DNA from: Arion vulgaris
Taxonomy: Eukaryota; Mollusca; Gastropoda; Stylommatophora; Arionidae
Direction of reading: 5' to 3'
Assembly (NCBI GenBank): GCA_020796225.1
Contig: CM036758.1
Location: forward strand, 60,909,274-60,973,273
Length of the DNA: 64,000 bases
The notes under the pieces are model-generated. The model was not told the DNA's origin. It searched no databases and was given only the letters and a program-made list of their open reading frames with translations. Both the position numbers and the translations under genes were made by a program. Within the stretch, counting starts at the first letter, position 1. Each line of letters begins with the position of its first letter. Below, one piece after another: positions 1 through 11,590 of this stretch.

Positions 1-215
1 GTACCACTGTGACCTACAAGGCATGCGTAGAGGATGAGGTAGAGGCCTAGGGAAGCCACCCTAGTAAATAAAAAGCATCACATAAATCAAATGTGCAGGC
101 CTACTTGAAGGCGCATAACTGGCACAACGTACAATCACTCTTAGACTCAGATCACATACAAATCACACAGAGTGGTTAGTAAGTGGTCAATATGGAGCGT
201 TAGTAAAGTAGAAGT
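1..215 (+). repeat. SINE-A copy, cut by window edge
   Basis: First of nine or so copies of a 220-240 bp repeat running from GTACCACTGYGACCTACAAGG to GATATGGAGCGTTCGAAG and often ending in GAAGAA. Other copies: 685-950, 8279-8520, 19420-19930, 23345-23575, 40735-40992, 51430-51600, 54855-55045, 56950-57180. Confidence 0.8.
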
Positions 216-340
216 TCATAGACAGACATTTGAAGATATTGCACAAGAATGTGTGTCTATCTTTATTACGAAAGAAATAATGATTCTATTTTCATATGGT
301 GTAGTATATTGGGAATACTGTTTTAGCTTTGTATATTTCT

Positions 341-480
341 TGATTGATTAATAGGACCATCATCATTGCACTTCGGTAAGTAACCATATGTGCTCCGATC
401 TCTTTCTTACACAGGATGATCTCAGCGACACTCTCTGCGTGCTGGATGCAGAACCAGACACAGAACACACCTTGTAGACC
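341..480 (-). repeat. SINE-G 3' part
   Basis: Carries the (TTGA)n-ACCATCATCATTGCACTTC end shared with the complete + strand copy at 22832-23276. Confidence 0.65.
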
Positions 481-534
481 ATATGTGTTATATGATTGAG
501 ACAGAATGTTGGGAAGTCAAACTTGTCTTATTTT

Positions 535-1110
535 TTCTAGTTTCATTTAATTCTTGATGGCTACTTTTTCTTCTATCTTTTCTTCAATCCTGTCTTGCCT
601 CACAAGGTCAGGATAAGATTTCTAGAACAGATTTTTGTGTGCGCTTCATAAACAGTGTCTTTCATTACCTCTGTTATTTCTGAGGTCGTTCCTTGTGGTG
701 CTGGGTCCAGCAAGAGAAGCAAAGAATAGTACCACTGCGACCTTCATGGCGTAAGAGGCGACTGATGTAGGATCTAGGGAAGCTACCTAGTAAGTAAAAA
801 CATGCATAAATCGGATATGCTGGTATACTTGTAGCGCATAACTGGCACAACGTACAATCGCTCTTAGGCTCAGATCACATACAAATCAATCACACAGAGT
901 GGTTAACATGTGAGTCGATATGAGAGCGTTCGAAGAAGAAGAATATATGAGGTCCACCTTTTACATGGCCGGCCTTTTGCTTTGCATCCACTGTATCGGA
1001 GTAACATTGTTCTTTGAGGCGCACTGTCTGTTGGTAATCTGATTATGTGGCATAACCATTTAATTTGTTGTTTCTTGATGAAGTTTAGTATTGATGTTGT
1101 ACCCTGAGCG
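535..1110 (-). mobile_element. Non-LTR retrotransposon 3' fragment, split by SINE-A
   Basis: Reverse-strand match to the sequence at 11130-11590, which encodes remnants of a reverse-transcriptase C-terminal region ([12 protein letters not shown]). Interrupted at about 685-950 by a SINE-A copy; GAGGTC occurs on both sides of the insert. Confidence 0.65.
685..950 (+). repeat. SINE-A copy nested in LINE
   Basis: Contains the shared core CATGGCGTAAGAGGCGACTG and ends GTTCGAAGAAGAAGAA. The flanking LINE sequence resumes after it. Confidence 0.75.
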
Positions 1111-1154
1111 GTTACAAGTATCTTGAATACTTCAAGTTTAATTAAATATGCAGT

Positions 1155-1660
1155 TTCTGTGTGTTATTCAAGTAAGTCACCAAGGTGCGTATCCTTTATA
1201 GGACGTTGCTCTCTTTGCAGCGCATTGAAATTCACTCTGTCTCTAGCCAGTTCACTCACTTTGCTGATGGTCATATTCATGGTTTCTTTAATATCTTGTA
1301 GCCATCTTCTTCTTGGTCTGCCTCTGCATCCTGGGACCCTGCCCTCTAATATTGTTCTTTCCAGGCCATCGTGATGCTTAATGTGACCAAAGTATCTAAT
1401 TTTTCTGTAGAGTATGTTGTTTATCAGCCAATTCTCTTTAACATTTAGTTCTTTCAGGACATCAGTGTTCTTTCTTTTTTCTGTCCATGGTATTCGTAGG
1501 ATCTTTCTGTAGCATTTAGTTTCGAAGGACTGGATTTTCATTCTTTTTTGTGTGTAATATCCATGATTCCAACCATAAGTAGCCACTGGACAAATGCATG
1601 TTCTCAATATTTGTAATTTTAGTATTTTACTGGTGTTGTGCCACATGTTAATGTTATTCT
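1155..1660 (-). mobile_element. Non-LTR retrotransposon 3' end ([10 protein letters not shown] family)
   Basis: Reverse-strand ORF has [40 protein letters not shown] and [18 protein letters not shown], the C-terminal region of LINE reverse transcriptases. A close copy lies at 59315-59860; decayed ones at 31195-31500, 43040-43390, 46880-47175 and 54000-54380. Confidence 0.85.
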
Positions 1661-1779
1661 TCTTCTTCTTGCGTTTGTTTCTCCACCAATTTTAATTACT
1701 CTTTGTGATATGTTTGATCTTTGCCAAGAACTCTATACGTTGCACATTGGTTTGATAGGCCAAAAAACCATATATTTCT

Positions 1780-1908
1780 ACCGTTTGGGACATGTGCATC
1801 CGATTTCAGCCAAACCTCCTTATTCGCCTCTTACGACATGCGTGGCAGGTAACAGTGGTTCTATTCTTTACACCCCAAATTTGGGCCCGTAACCACTCGG
1901 GCGATTCA
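1780..1908 (-). repeat. SINE-Q, tRNA-like head
   Basis: Reverse strand starts GCCCGAGTGGTTACGGG and shares the AGAATAG..CCACTG..ACCT..GCATG.CGTAAGAGGCG core with SINE-A. Further copies at 39055-39150 and 48530-48650. Confidence 0.65.
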
Positions 1909-1983
1909 TGTTATTCAAGTAAGTAGTTTGACATTTAACTAGTTCTTGCTAAGACACTTATTGTTTATTATTGTTTCATTCAG

Positions 1984-2076
1984 GTCAGCGGACCAGATAT
2001 CAGCAAATGGATGGACCAACTTTTACCTATTATCCTGGACATGCTACAAGATTCATCGTCTATCCAGAAACGAGAG
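1984..2076 (+). CDS. MTOR: mTOR exon 1 of window (HEAT)
   Basis: 31 codons, [20 protein letters not shown] onward to IQKRE, matching the human SGLEMRKWVDELF...DMLQDSS region. Acceptor tttcattcag, donor gtatgt, phase 0 on both sides. It is the first recognisable exon; earlier exons are outside the window. Confidence 0.95.
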
Positions 2077-5000
2077 GTATGTTATGTTATCTTCTTCTTC
2101 TTCTGCATTCACCCGCTGTGAATTTGGGTGTTAGCCATGACGCCTGATATGGCGTTTCTGACTGATTTTGCATGAAGCCTGCTTTGTCATTTGACTGGTG
2201 TCCCTCGCCATGCAGGCTATGTTATGTTGTGTTATTAGATCGATGTCATAGCACATTGGATCCTTCGCTGCAGCAACCATCCCAAAGTCCATTTGCTCAC
2301 TGTACCATGAGAAGTTGATTAGTATATCTTCTCACTCTACCATATAGATTAAACTTTCTGGAATTTTCAACCTTAACTGCTAAATTGACATAGTTTTAGA
2401 GAAAAATGTCAGCGCTGCGTTGAATTATAATTCTGAATTAAAAAACAAATATGAATATTAGTGATAAGTTGCAGCTCTATATTATATTGGGAATGAAAGG
2501 TGATAAAAGAAATAGATTACCTGCTATGAGAAATATGTGTGTGAATGGTTAGGACACCAGTGTCTCAGTCATGAGGTTGCAGGTGTAAACCATGGCATGG
2601 TCTTTAAAAAAAAATTATTGTGAGGTTGCAATTAAAAAAATTGAAGTAGTTCGGCCACCTAATTAAAATGCAACCAAACTCCACTGTATACAGAGTCTTC
2701 TACAACAGAACATCAAGAAAGAAGGTAAGAGGAAGACCACGGAAAAGATGGTTAGATGGCATCACAGAATCTTATCAAAAAGCAAAAATAGCCTATCACC
2801 AAGCCAGAAGAGCAGCGCAAGATAACAACAGGAAACCACAACTCTGGGAAACAACCCGGTAAAAGTGTGATGACAAAAGAAGAAGAATTAAAAAAAACAG
2901 GCACATTACTTGTCGATAACTAGGTCAAGAAACCTAGGATTTATAACCTCGAACAATCTGCTAGCTACCTGACCCCATAACCGAGATGAAGCTTATGAAA
3001 GTTTTTTTAATTTGTTTGGCTGTAGGTTGCTCTGTGGACACTGGGACAACTGGTTGAAAGTACAGGATCTGTGGTTGAACCTTACAGCACATACCCCAAC
3101 CTGTTAGATGTACTACTGAATTTTTTGAAAACTGAGCAGTCTGTCACCATTAGAAGAGAGGTATGTTAAAGTTTCCCGCTAATCAGATTTGTTTTCTTTC
3201 TCATTACAGTTAATAGAACAAGTATTGAAACAGAAAAAAACAAACTCTTCTTTTTAAAATTGTTCTATTGTTTATTTGAGGATCATGTTCATCGCACATC
3301 AGACATGTCCATAATTGCTCCGATCTCCTCCTAAACATATATTTCAGTGCGTTTAGACTAACAACTCCCGTTCTGTGCTGGTTGATGTATCTACTTGGGT
3401 TTCTCTCATGGTATTCCCATCTTGTGTTCAAGCTTTTTCAAGCGTTTTTCTTTTTAGAGCTACTTGTTTCTTGTTGGCTTACATTCCTTTCTTTCCGGTG
3501 CATTTGCTTTCTGTGAACATATTCTTTGAGGATTTTATTTACTTTTCCTCATGGCCTGCTTTCTGTTTACCTATTTTCTTTAGCCTATGCTGTATTTTTT
3601 TCTGTCATTTGTGGAGGTTTGTTGTTTGATAACTTATTCCATTAGAATTTACATGTTTTCTTTTCCTGGGGGCTTGCTGTCTATTAACATTTATTTTTGA
3701 CATTTATTTCTGTTAACATTGTGATTTTGATATCGTAAGAGTGCAGGGTCCATAATCTACCATGGACATAGCCAGTTGATCGAACAAAAGGGGCTACCAT
3801 AACTTTGAAAGTCACAAGACCACGTTTGCAACGTATATCGTAGGACTTGCTTTCTTTTATTTTCTGAGTTCATTCTATATTAACATTTTTTTTCTTTAGG
3901 AGTTTGTTTTATTTTCTTAAATGCAGACTTGCTTTCTGTTAGCATTTAAAATTGAGGATTACATTTTTCCTGGGAATATTGTTTTTGTTAACTTATTTAT
4001 TTGAATCTTACACTTTTTCGTTGCTTTCATGGAGGCAGGAGACTACTTTTGTTGACTAAATTTCTTCATTGATAGGTTATCCGTGTTCTTGGCTTGCTTG
4101 GAGCATTGGACCCTCACAAGCATAGGATGAACCTAGGAGTGATCAAGGACTCTGAAGCATCTGTCAGCAAGTCCGAGTTTAAATTAGGATCACAGGATTC
4201 TGGTACAGGAGGTAAGCTTGTTATCTCTTATTTAAGTTCAATTCTATTTACATTCCTTTTTTCTTTCTGACTTTGTTTTGGGTTGTCATATAAAGTTGCT
4301 TTTGTCTACCATTCTCAATTCCTTACTCCATTTGGAGCTTCAATTGTGTTTCAAATTGTAGATGTTAAAGTATGGGGAAAGCAAATTGTAGATATTGAAA
4401 TATGGGAAACACAAATTGTAGATGTTGAAATATGGGAGACACAAATTGTAGATGTTGAAATATGGAACACAAATTGTAGATGTTGAAATATGAACACAAA
4501 TTGTAGATGTTGAAGTATGGGAGACACAAATTGTAGATGTTGAAATATGAGAAACACAAATTGTAGATGTTGCAATATGAGAAACACAAATTGTAGATGT
4601 TGAATATGAGGAAACAAAAGATTGTAGATGTTGAAGTAATGAGAAAACTTAATTTAGCAATGAGAATTTCATATTTAAAGTCAGCACCAGCAGTAGATGA
4701 GTTCTGAGAACTCGAAAGTTCTACCCAGCTATTGCAACACCTTCTGATGTGATCATAAGAGATCCATCACTTTCACAAGCACCACAACATGGTGGTGCAG
4801 GCTATAACCATCATCTTCAAATCTATGAACATTAAGTGTGTACCCTATATCCAGACTGTCATACCCGCATATTTGACAGTCTTTGTCAACAGATCCAAGC
4901 TTTCGAGAGGTAAGGATCTGGGGATATTACTAAAATCATCTGGAGTCAGTACTCCAACCATTTGAGAACCTTTGTGTTTTGAACCTAATTTGTTTTTCTT

Positions 5001-8000
5001 CATTTTTCTTATCTAATTCTGTTTCCGCTTTTCTCTAATCCTGTTTTGCCTCACAGAGTCTGGATAAGAAAAGATTCATAGAGTGACTTTTTTGGGCGCT
5101 TCATAAAATGTTTTTCGTCACCTCTGTTAACTCTGAGATCCACATTAGCGTTCACAACCTTTTCATTTGTATAAACTGTTTCAGAGTTAGCAGTGCTCTT
5201 TAAGGCACAGTCTGTTGGTAATCTGAGATCCACATTAGCGTTCACAACCTTTTCTTTTGTATAAACTGTTTCAGAGTTAGCAGTGCTCTTTAAGGCACAG
5301 TTTTGTTAGTAATCTGCTTATGTGGCGAACCATTTAATTTGTTGTTTCTTGATGAAGTTCAGTATTGATATACCCAATTTTTTCCTGTCTTCATTTCGAC
5401 ATCAGTCTTTTTTAAAGTTAATAACAGCTCAATTATATTGATTTAAATGTTATTGTTTCAAACATATTTTTTCTCTCCAGTTTTTGTTCCAACAACTCGG
5501 TGTGATTATTGCTATAGTGAAACAGCACATCAAGAATTATCTGGGAGATATCTTCACTCTAATCAAGGTCAGTTAGAATCATATCTCTATTCACATGAAA
5601 GTTAAAACAGAAAGATATGAGATATTTGAATTTCTATATTCTGCTGTTTCTTGACAGGAAATCCATAACAAATTAAGTGTTAAGATCTATTATGCATATG
5701 GTAAGATCTACTGTGTTCCTCTCTGTTTCTGTATTTGATGTTTTCTTTTGTCTGTATTGCATTTGTTTGTCTGTATTGCACTTTCTCTGTTTTGTCTGTC
5801 TTGCACTTTCTCTGTTTTATCTGTATTTAACTTTCTCTGTTTTGTCTGTCTTGCACTTTCTGTTTGTCTGTTGACTTCTCTGTTTTGTCTGTCTTGCACT
5901 TTCTCTGTTTTGTCTGTGTTGCACATTCTCGTTTTGTCTGTTGCTTTCTCTGTTTTGTCTGTGTTGCACTTTCTCTGTTTGCTTGTATTAAACTTTCTGT
6001 TCTATATGAACTTTCTCTGTTCCTGTATTTGACTTTCTCTGTCATTGAATTCATATAGAAGTTTATGTAAAAACTCCTGTCTCTTATAATTCTCTTCTCT
6101 CTCTGCATAATTGTTTCCTAAAGATTTTGCAAACTTTAGTTAGATAAGATGTGCTTATTGCATTTAATTGTGATGAAGATTGTGTGCAATGTTGGTTATT
6201 GGTTATTTGCAGGAATATTGGACACCATCCACATCCATGCAGAGTGCAATCATCATTCTCATTGAACAGATTGTTAATGCACTGGGCTCAGAGTTCCGCA
6301 TCTACCTTCCACTCATAATTCCTCAGATTTTGAGAGTTTTTATGCATGACACAAGTGAAAACAAAATTGTCACATCCAAGGTACTGTGTTTTTTTTGGTC
6401 ACATTTGTTTCCTTTCGTTAAGTAGTCTATGATATACATCCAAGAACATCCTCCAACAGAATTTGTTCATTTTGACTTCCTTTTTTGTTGTTGTCATCCA
6501 CTTTCAAGTCTTCCACATTAATAACTCTATCTCAGGTAGCAGTCGAACTAGGCCTAACGTGCAATAAAGTATTTTATTAAGGAAGATGGGACATTTGTCT
6601 GTGAAAAATAATGAATGTAAAATGGGACGAATTCCGGAGAAGTGATGAAATCAGATAAATATCTGGTCAATCACCAGTAAACACTGTTACCAGCAGGAAA
6701 AATGGAGATATGTTGTGCATACCTTGAGTAGAAATAATCACAGAATACCAAAGCAGGCATTGAAGTTGGTGGCAAAGATTTATGCTGACAGTCTCGGTGA
6801 CTCATTGACCGAACACTTTTTTCAGCCTTTCAGGTACCCAGTTCTACTCTAGTGTGACATTATGGCACATCATCTTTGAAGTGTTGCAAAAGCACAAACT
6901 CCGTAAGGCTCCGCAACAAAATCAAGATCCTTCGTGAAAAAATTGCACATGGAACTCGGTCAGAATTGAACCACAATCTTCAAAATGACAAGCAAATGTC
7001 TTAACTATTTCCCATAGAGACATCCCATGAATTTAAGTATCCTCCCTTCAACACACTATCTCTAAGCAATTGTAGTTATGTCCCACTTAATCACAAAATG
7101 TTATGTTTTGCCCGATCCAGAAGCACTTGAGCTTTCAACTCTTAGGACAGTGCCATGGACATCAGTAACCCTTTGGTTCAGTGTTACAAACACGTAAATC
7201 TGGAGAATCTGTGGCTTTTCTGCCAGCCTGCGGAATTGAACTGCACTCACAGGGGCTTGTCACCCGTCGTCCAATGCACTACGAACACGCTGGGCAGGCG
7301 GGCAAATGTTATGTTTAGAAAGGGAACCTTTTTTCATACCATGAGGTATATTGGGTAATACAATGTTAGACCCAGTATTTTTTTAATTGAATATTGGCAC
7401 ATTATGTGGTAAACATCACGCTGTCCACCTTTTACTTCCCAGTGCTTATCTGGTTACGTTCTGCAAAAAATTCTGCTCCCCTTGTGGAATTGAACCTTCT
7501 AAGAGGCGAGTTCACTAACCACTATGCTATCGCTACTCCCTAAAATGTCATGTACACAGTCTGAATTGTTACATTTCTGTTGAATATCGCTGTCCTTAAC
7601 CCTTTAGCTGCTAAAGACACATGTATATGTTTTTCTCATTCACTTCTAAAGACGCATTAACACGTCTGTTATTATCTCTCCTCTGTGGGCTAAAGATGTG
7701 TTAACGTGTTATACATTTCTACTGTCACTGCTCTAGGCGTACATTCACGTATGTGACCTAAAAACAAAGAGTAGCTATTTTTAGCTCTGTCTTCGGAAAG
7801 TATGTAGCATCGAAAGGGTTAATTATGAGTAAATATAGATATCAGAGGAGCTGCAATGGACCAAAATGACATTATTAACAACTGAGAGAGTCTTTCCGAA
7901 CAGAGGAGTTTCATGGTTGTGAGTCCCAGTCTCCCAGTTGAGAGAGATGGGTGTCGATATTGGTACTGCCCGAAAAGACCGACATACCAAATATGCAATA

Positions 8001-11000
8001 AGATTGATTAATCAACATCGAACTGGCATGTTGGGACGCTGAACGATGATAGATTTGTTAAGACAGAGAGCGAAGCATCTATGGATCTGTCCGGAGTGCT
8101 ATGATAACAGTCCTCATATAACTGTCTTTAATTATGTTTGTTTGCTTATTTTGCAGCTGCTGAAAGCCCTGGAGATGTTTGATGGTAACCTTGATGATTA
8201 CCTTCACCTACTTCTACCACCTGTTGTGAAACTATTTGATAATCCAGAGAATCCCATTCACATTAGACGGTCAGTACCAGCTTCTTCTTCGAACTCAACG
8301 ACCACTTGTTAGACCACTCTTTGTAATGTGTATGTGATCTAAACCTAAAAGTGATTGTATGTTGTGACAGTTAGTCACTTCCAATTTCTACTATGTTGTG
8401 CCAGTTATCTCCATCCGATTTTGCGACGCTTTATTTACTAGGTAGTTTCTCTAGCCCACATCTCAGTGACCTCTTATGACATGCTTTGTAGGTCGCAGTG
8501 TTACTATTATTTTCTCCCCTTGCTGGCCCCGGCTGCACAAAGTAAAGACAAAAGAGAAGCAGAACAAAGAGTAAGTAAAGGAACCCTTTCATACCTCTGG
8601 TATATAGGTCAATACAGTGTTAGGCCTGTATTTTTCATTGACCGTCGGCACACGATGGGTGATGTGGTCAGCATCACGCCGGCCGCTTTACTTTCCCAGA
8701 GCATGTCTGGTACCCAGTTGAGGCTGGGTCGACCTGAGAGCCGTCGCGGTCAGGAAAAATTCCACGCGCATTGCGGAGCTGAACCCAGACCACCAGCCTT
8801 GAGAAGCGAGTTCACTAACAACTACGCTACAGCGGCTCTCAGAACAAAGAGAACCTTGCTGAAAACAGTGGAGGATTACATGAACAGCCGAGATCAGTTA
8901 TTGGGCTCTCAATGAAGGATGGCCATAGACTGAGCATGATAGAGAGATTTTATTGGTTGCTGTACAAGACACTACAATGTATGCAGACTACATATCAATA
9001 AATAGACAGTCAACAACTATTAAAGGCTAGCTGGCTGTGCTCTGAAAAATGCTCATCTGCAGGACTAGACAATGGGTGCCATAAGAGGTATGGTTGTGGT
9101 TCAAATCCTGTGTTTGATCAATTGATTTTTTTTTCGGAAGCCCTTGTTTAAAAACAATCCCACAACAAATATCGTTACTGCCTGTATTACCGCTTTTTAG
9201 GATGGTGTAGGATAGGTGGGACGAGAGCCTGAGGAATTTAATAGCCGCTTGTCTAGTGCAGTAGCCGCGAAACTGTTCAGGTTAAGATTTTCATTTATGC
9301 CACAACAGAAAAAAATTATTGGCCGTACCATGAATTAAAATTTTTTTAGATCTCAGAAGCACTTGAGCTTTTCAGCTCTTAGGCTCGGTGCCATGGACAT
9401 CGTAACCCTTCGGTTCGGTGCCACGAACACCATAAATCTGGGGAATCTGTGGCTTTTCTGCCATCCCGCGAATTGAACCCGCACACACAGAGGGATAGTC
9501 ACCTGTAGTCCAAGCGCTATGAACACGCTGGGCAGAGGGCAAGTACCATGAATTGAACACAGGTCTCCAGCATGGAAGCCTCCCTCTAATCCATTCGGCC
9601 AGATGCTCCTGGCCATTGTTTACTGTTTATTTGTTTACCATATTCATTGGCTTCGGTGCTTCTTTTGGGTTCTTAAACTCCTTATTCTCTAGCAGACTGC
9701 TGACTGCTTTGTACAAATAGAAGAAGAATAAGAATGCTGTAAGGTGATTATAACTAGTTTATTCAATGATCTTAATCTCACTCTCTCTCTCGATTGTTCT
9801 TTTTCGGCCATGTTTATCATTCTTATTGTTATATATAAACTGCCTTTGCCAAGAACGTAGTTTACATCACAATCTTCAGTACCATTTTGAGCTCTAGTAC
9901 TCGTCCTTCGGCGATGTGTCCGATTTCAACCAGCGTTTACTGGGTTTGCTCTCCGTTAGCCTTTGATTGTCCAGGTTGTCCACAGCCAACCTGCAAGGCA
10001 GCAGGTTGCTATTTTCTTTTAGAATAGCGACCCTTAGATGACCTACCCTCCCGGGTTGTTGAGTGTCATCTGCCCAGATACAATCTTAATCTAATATCAT
10101 TGTCTCCAGGAGTGCTCTGGAAACTATTGACAGACTCACAGATTCTCTGGACCTCTCAGATTATGCCTCACGCATTATTCATCCACTAGTGCGCACCATG
10201 GACACAACACTAGCTCTGCACACCACATGCATGGATACCCTTTGCACACTTGTCATACAACTCAACTACAAGTTCACCATTTTCATTCCAATGGTGACCA
10301 AAGTTATGAGTCGACACAAGATTCAGCATCAAAGGTTTCATGTTCTCATGACCAGAATCCTTAAGGTGAGATTTATATATATAGATATTTCTCTCGTACC
10401 ATTATGTGTTACATAGGACCTGAAGGTAATTTCTCCATATCCCTCTGTCCTGGACAACTCGCTCAATCTCGTCCATGAATTTGAGTCTGATGCTTCTTGC
10501 CTCTCTCAGCAAAGTTTGTTTCAGGGTTTCATATATATATATATTATATTATAAATTCCTCTTGTACCATTCTACGTTACATAGGGCCTGCAAGCAATTT
10601 ATCCATACCGCTCTATTATAGGCAATTCGTTCAATCTCTGCTATGAAATTGAGTGGGATATTTCTCACCATCCCAGGAAAATTTGTTTCAGGGTTTCTCT
10701 AAGGCATCCTTTTTTCTTGAAACCTTTGCCACCTACTTCAATGCCTGCTTTGTGATTCTTCGATCATTTCTTCTCAGAGTATGCCCAACATATCTCCATG
10801 CTCTCCTTCTTATTATAATTGTTACTAGTGGTTGACCAAACATTTATCTATCATATTTATTATAATAAGTTCTTCCAGAACGGGTCGTTGTCGCCACACG
10901 CTGAGAGACATACTGAGGGGAGATCGGATCACTTATGGACTAATTGGTTTATCATGCAGTGATGATGATCCGACGACTAAACGAAACTGAAACTATTATA

Positions 11001-11559
11001 TATATCATATGTATCATATATCTGTGCTTCAATAAACTGACTATGTACATATTTTTTATAAGTCTTTAAATGACTGTAACAATAAACATCCAAGGAAGAA
11101 AGAATGAAAGATATCACGAAAGAACCCATATTGTGATTATGTAGACCTGTCGTTATGTGGCATTATGTTACCAGTTCCAAACCTGGACGCTGACAACAAA
11201 CGATAGAAGAAAACTAGTCACAATAGAGATGAAGTGTCTACGCAGAATGCTGGATATAACAAGAAGAGACTGGTTGAGAAATTAAGACATCAGGAAAAAG
11301 TGGGTACAACATCAGTACTAGACTTCATCAAGAAACAACAAATTAAATGGTTCGCCACGTAAGCAGATTACCACCAGACAGTGCACCCCAAAGAGCAATG
11401 CTACTCCGATACAATGGGTACAAAGCAAAAGGCCGCCACGCAAAAGATGGACCTCAGAGATAACAGAGGCAACGAAAGAGACTATCTACGAAGCGCATAC
11501 TAGGGCCCGTTTTAGAAATCTCTTCCTGACCTGACGCTGTGAGGCATACAGGATTCGAG

Positions 11560-11590
<31 letters not shown>

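Noticed and set aside
1..1983. Search for the preceding mTOR exon
   Set aside because: All longer open stretches are SINE or LINE pieces; no HEAT-like residues found.
5677..6108. Overlapping ORFs on both strands rich in Cys/Leu or Thr/Lys/Arg
   Set aside because: Products of the 25 bp minisatellite.
8466..8915. 149-residue ORF
   Set aside because: It runs across the end of a SINE-A, a whole SINE-B and its flank; no protein similarity.
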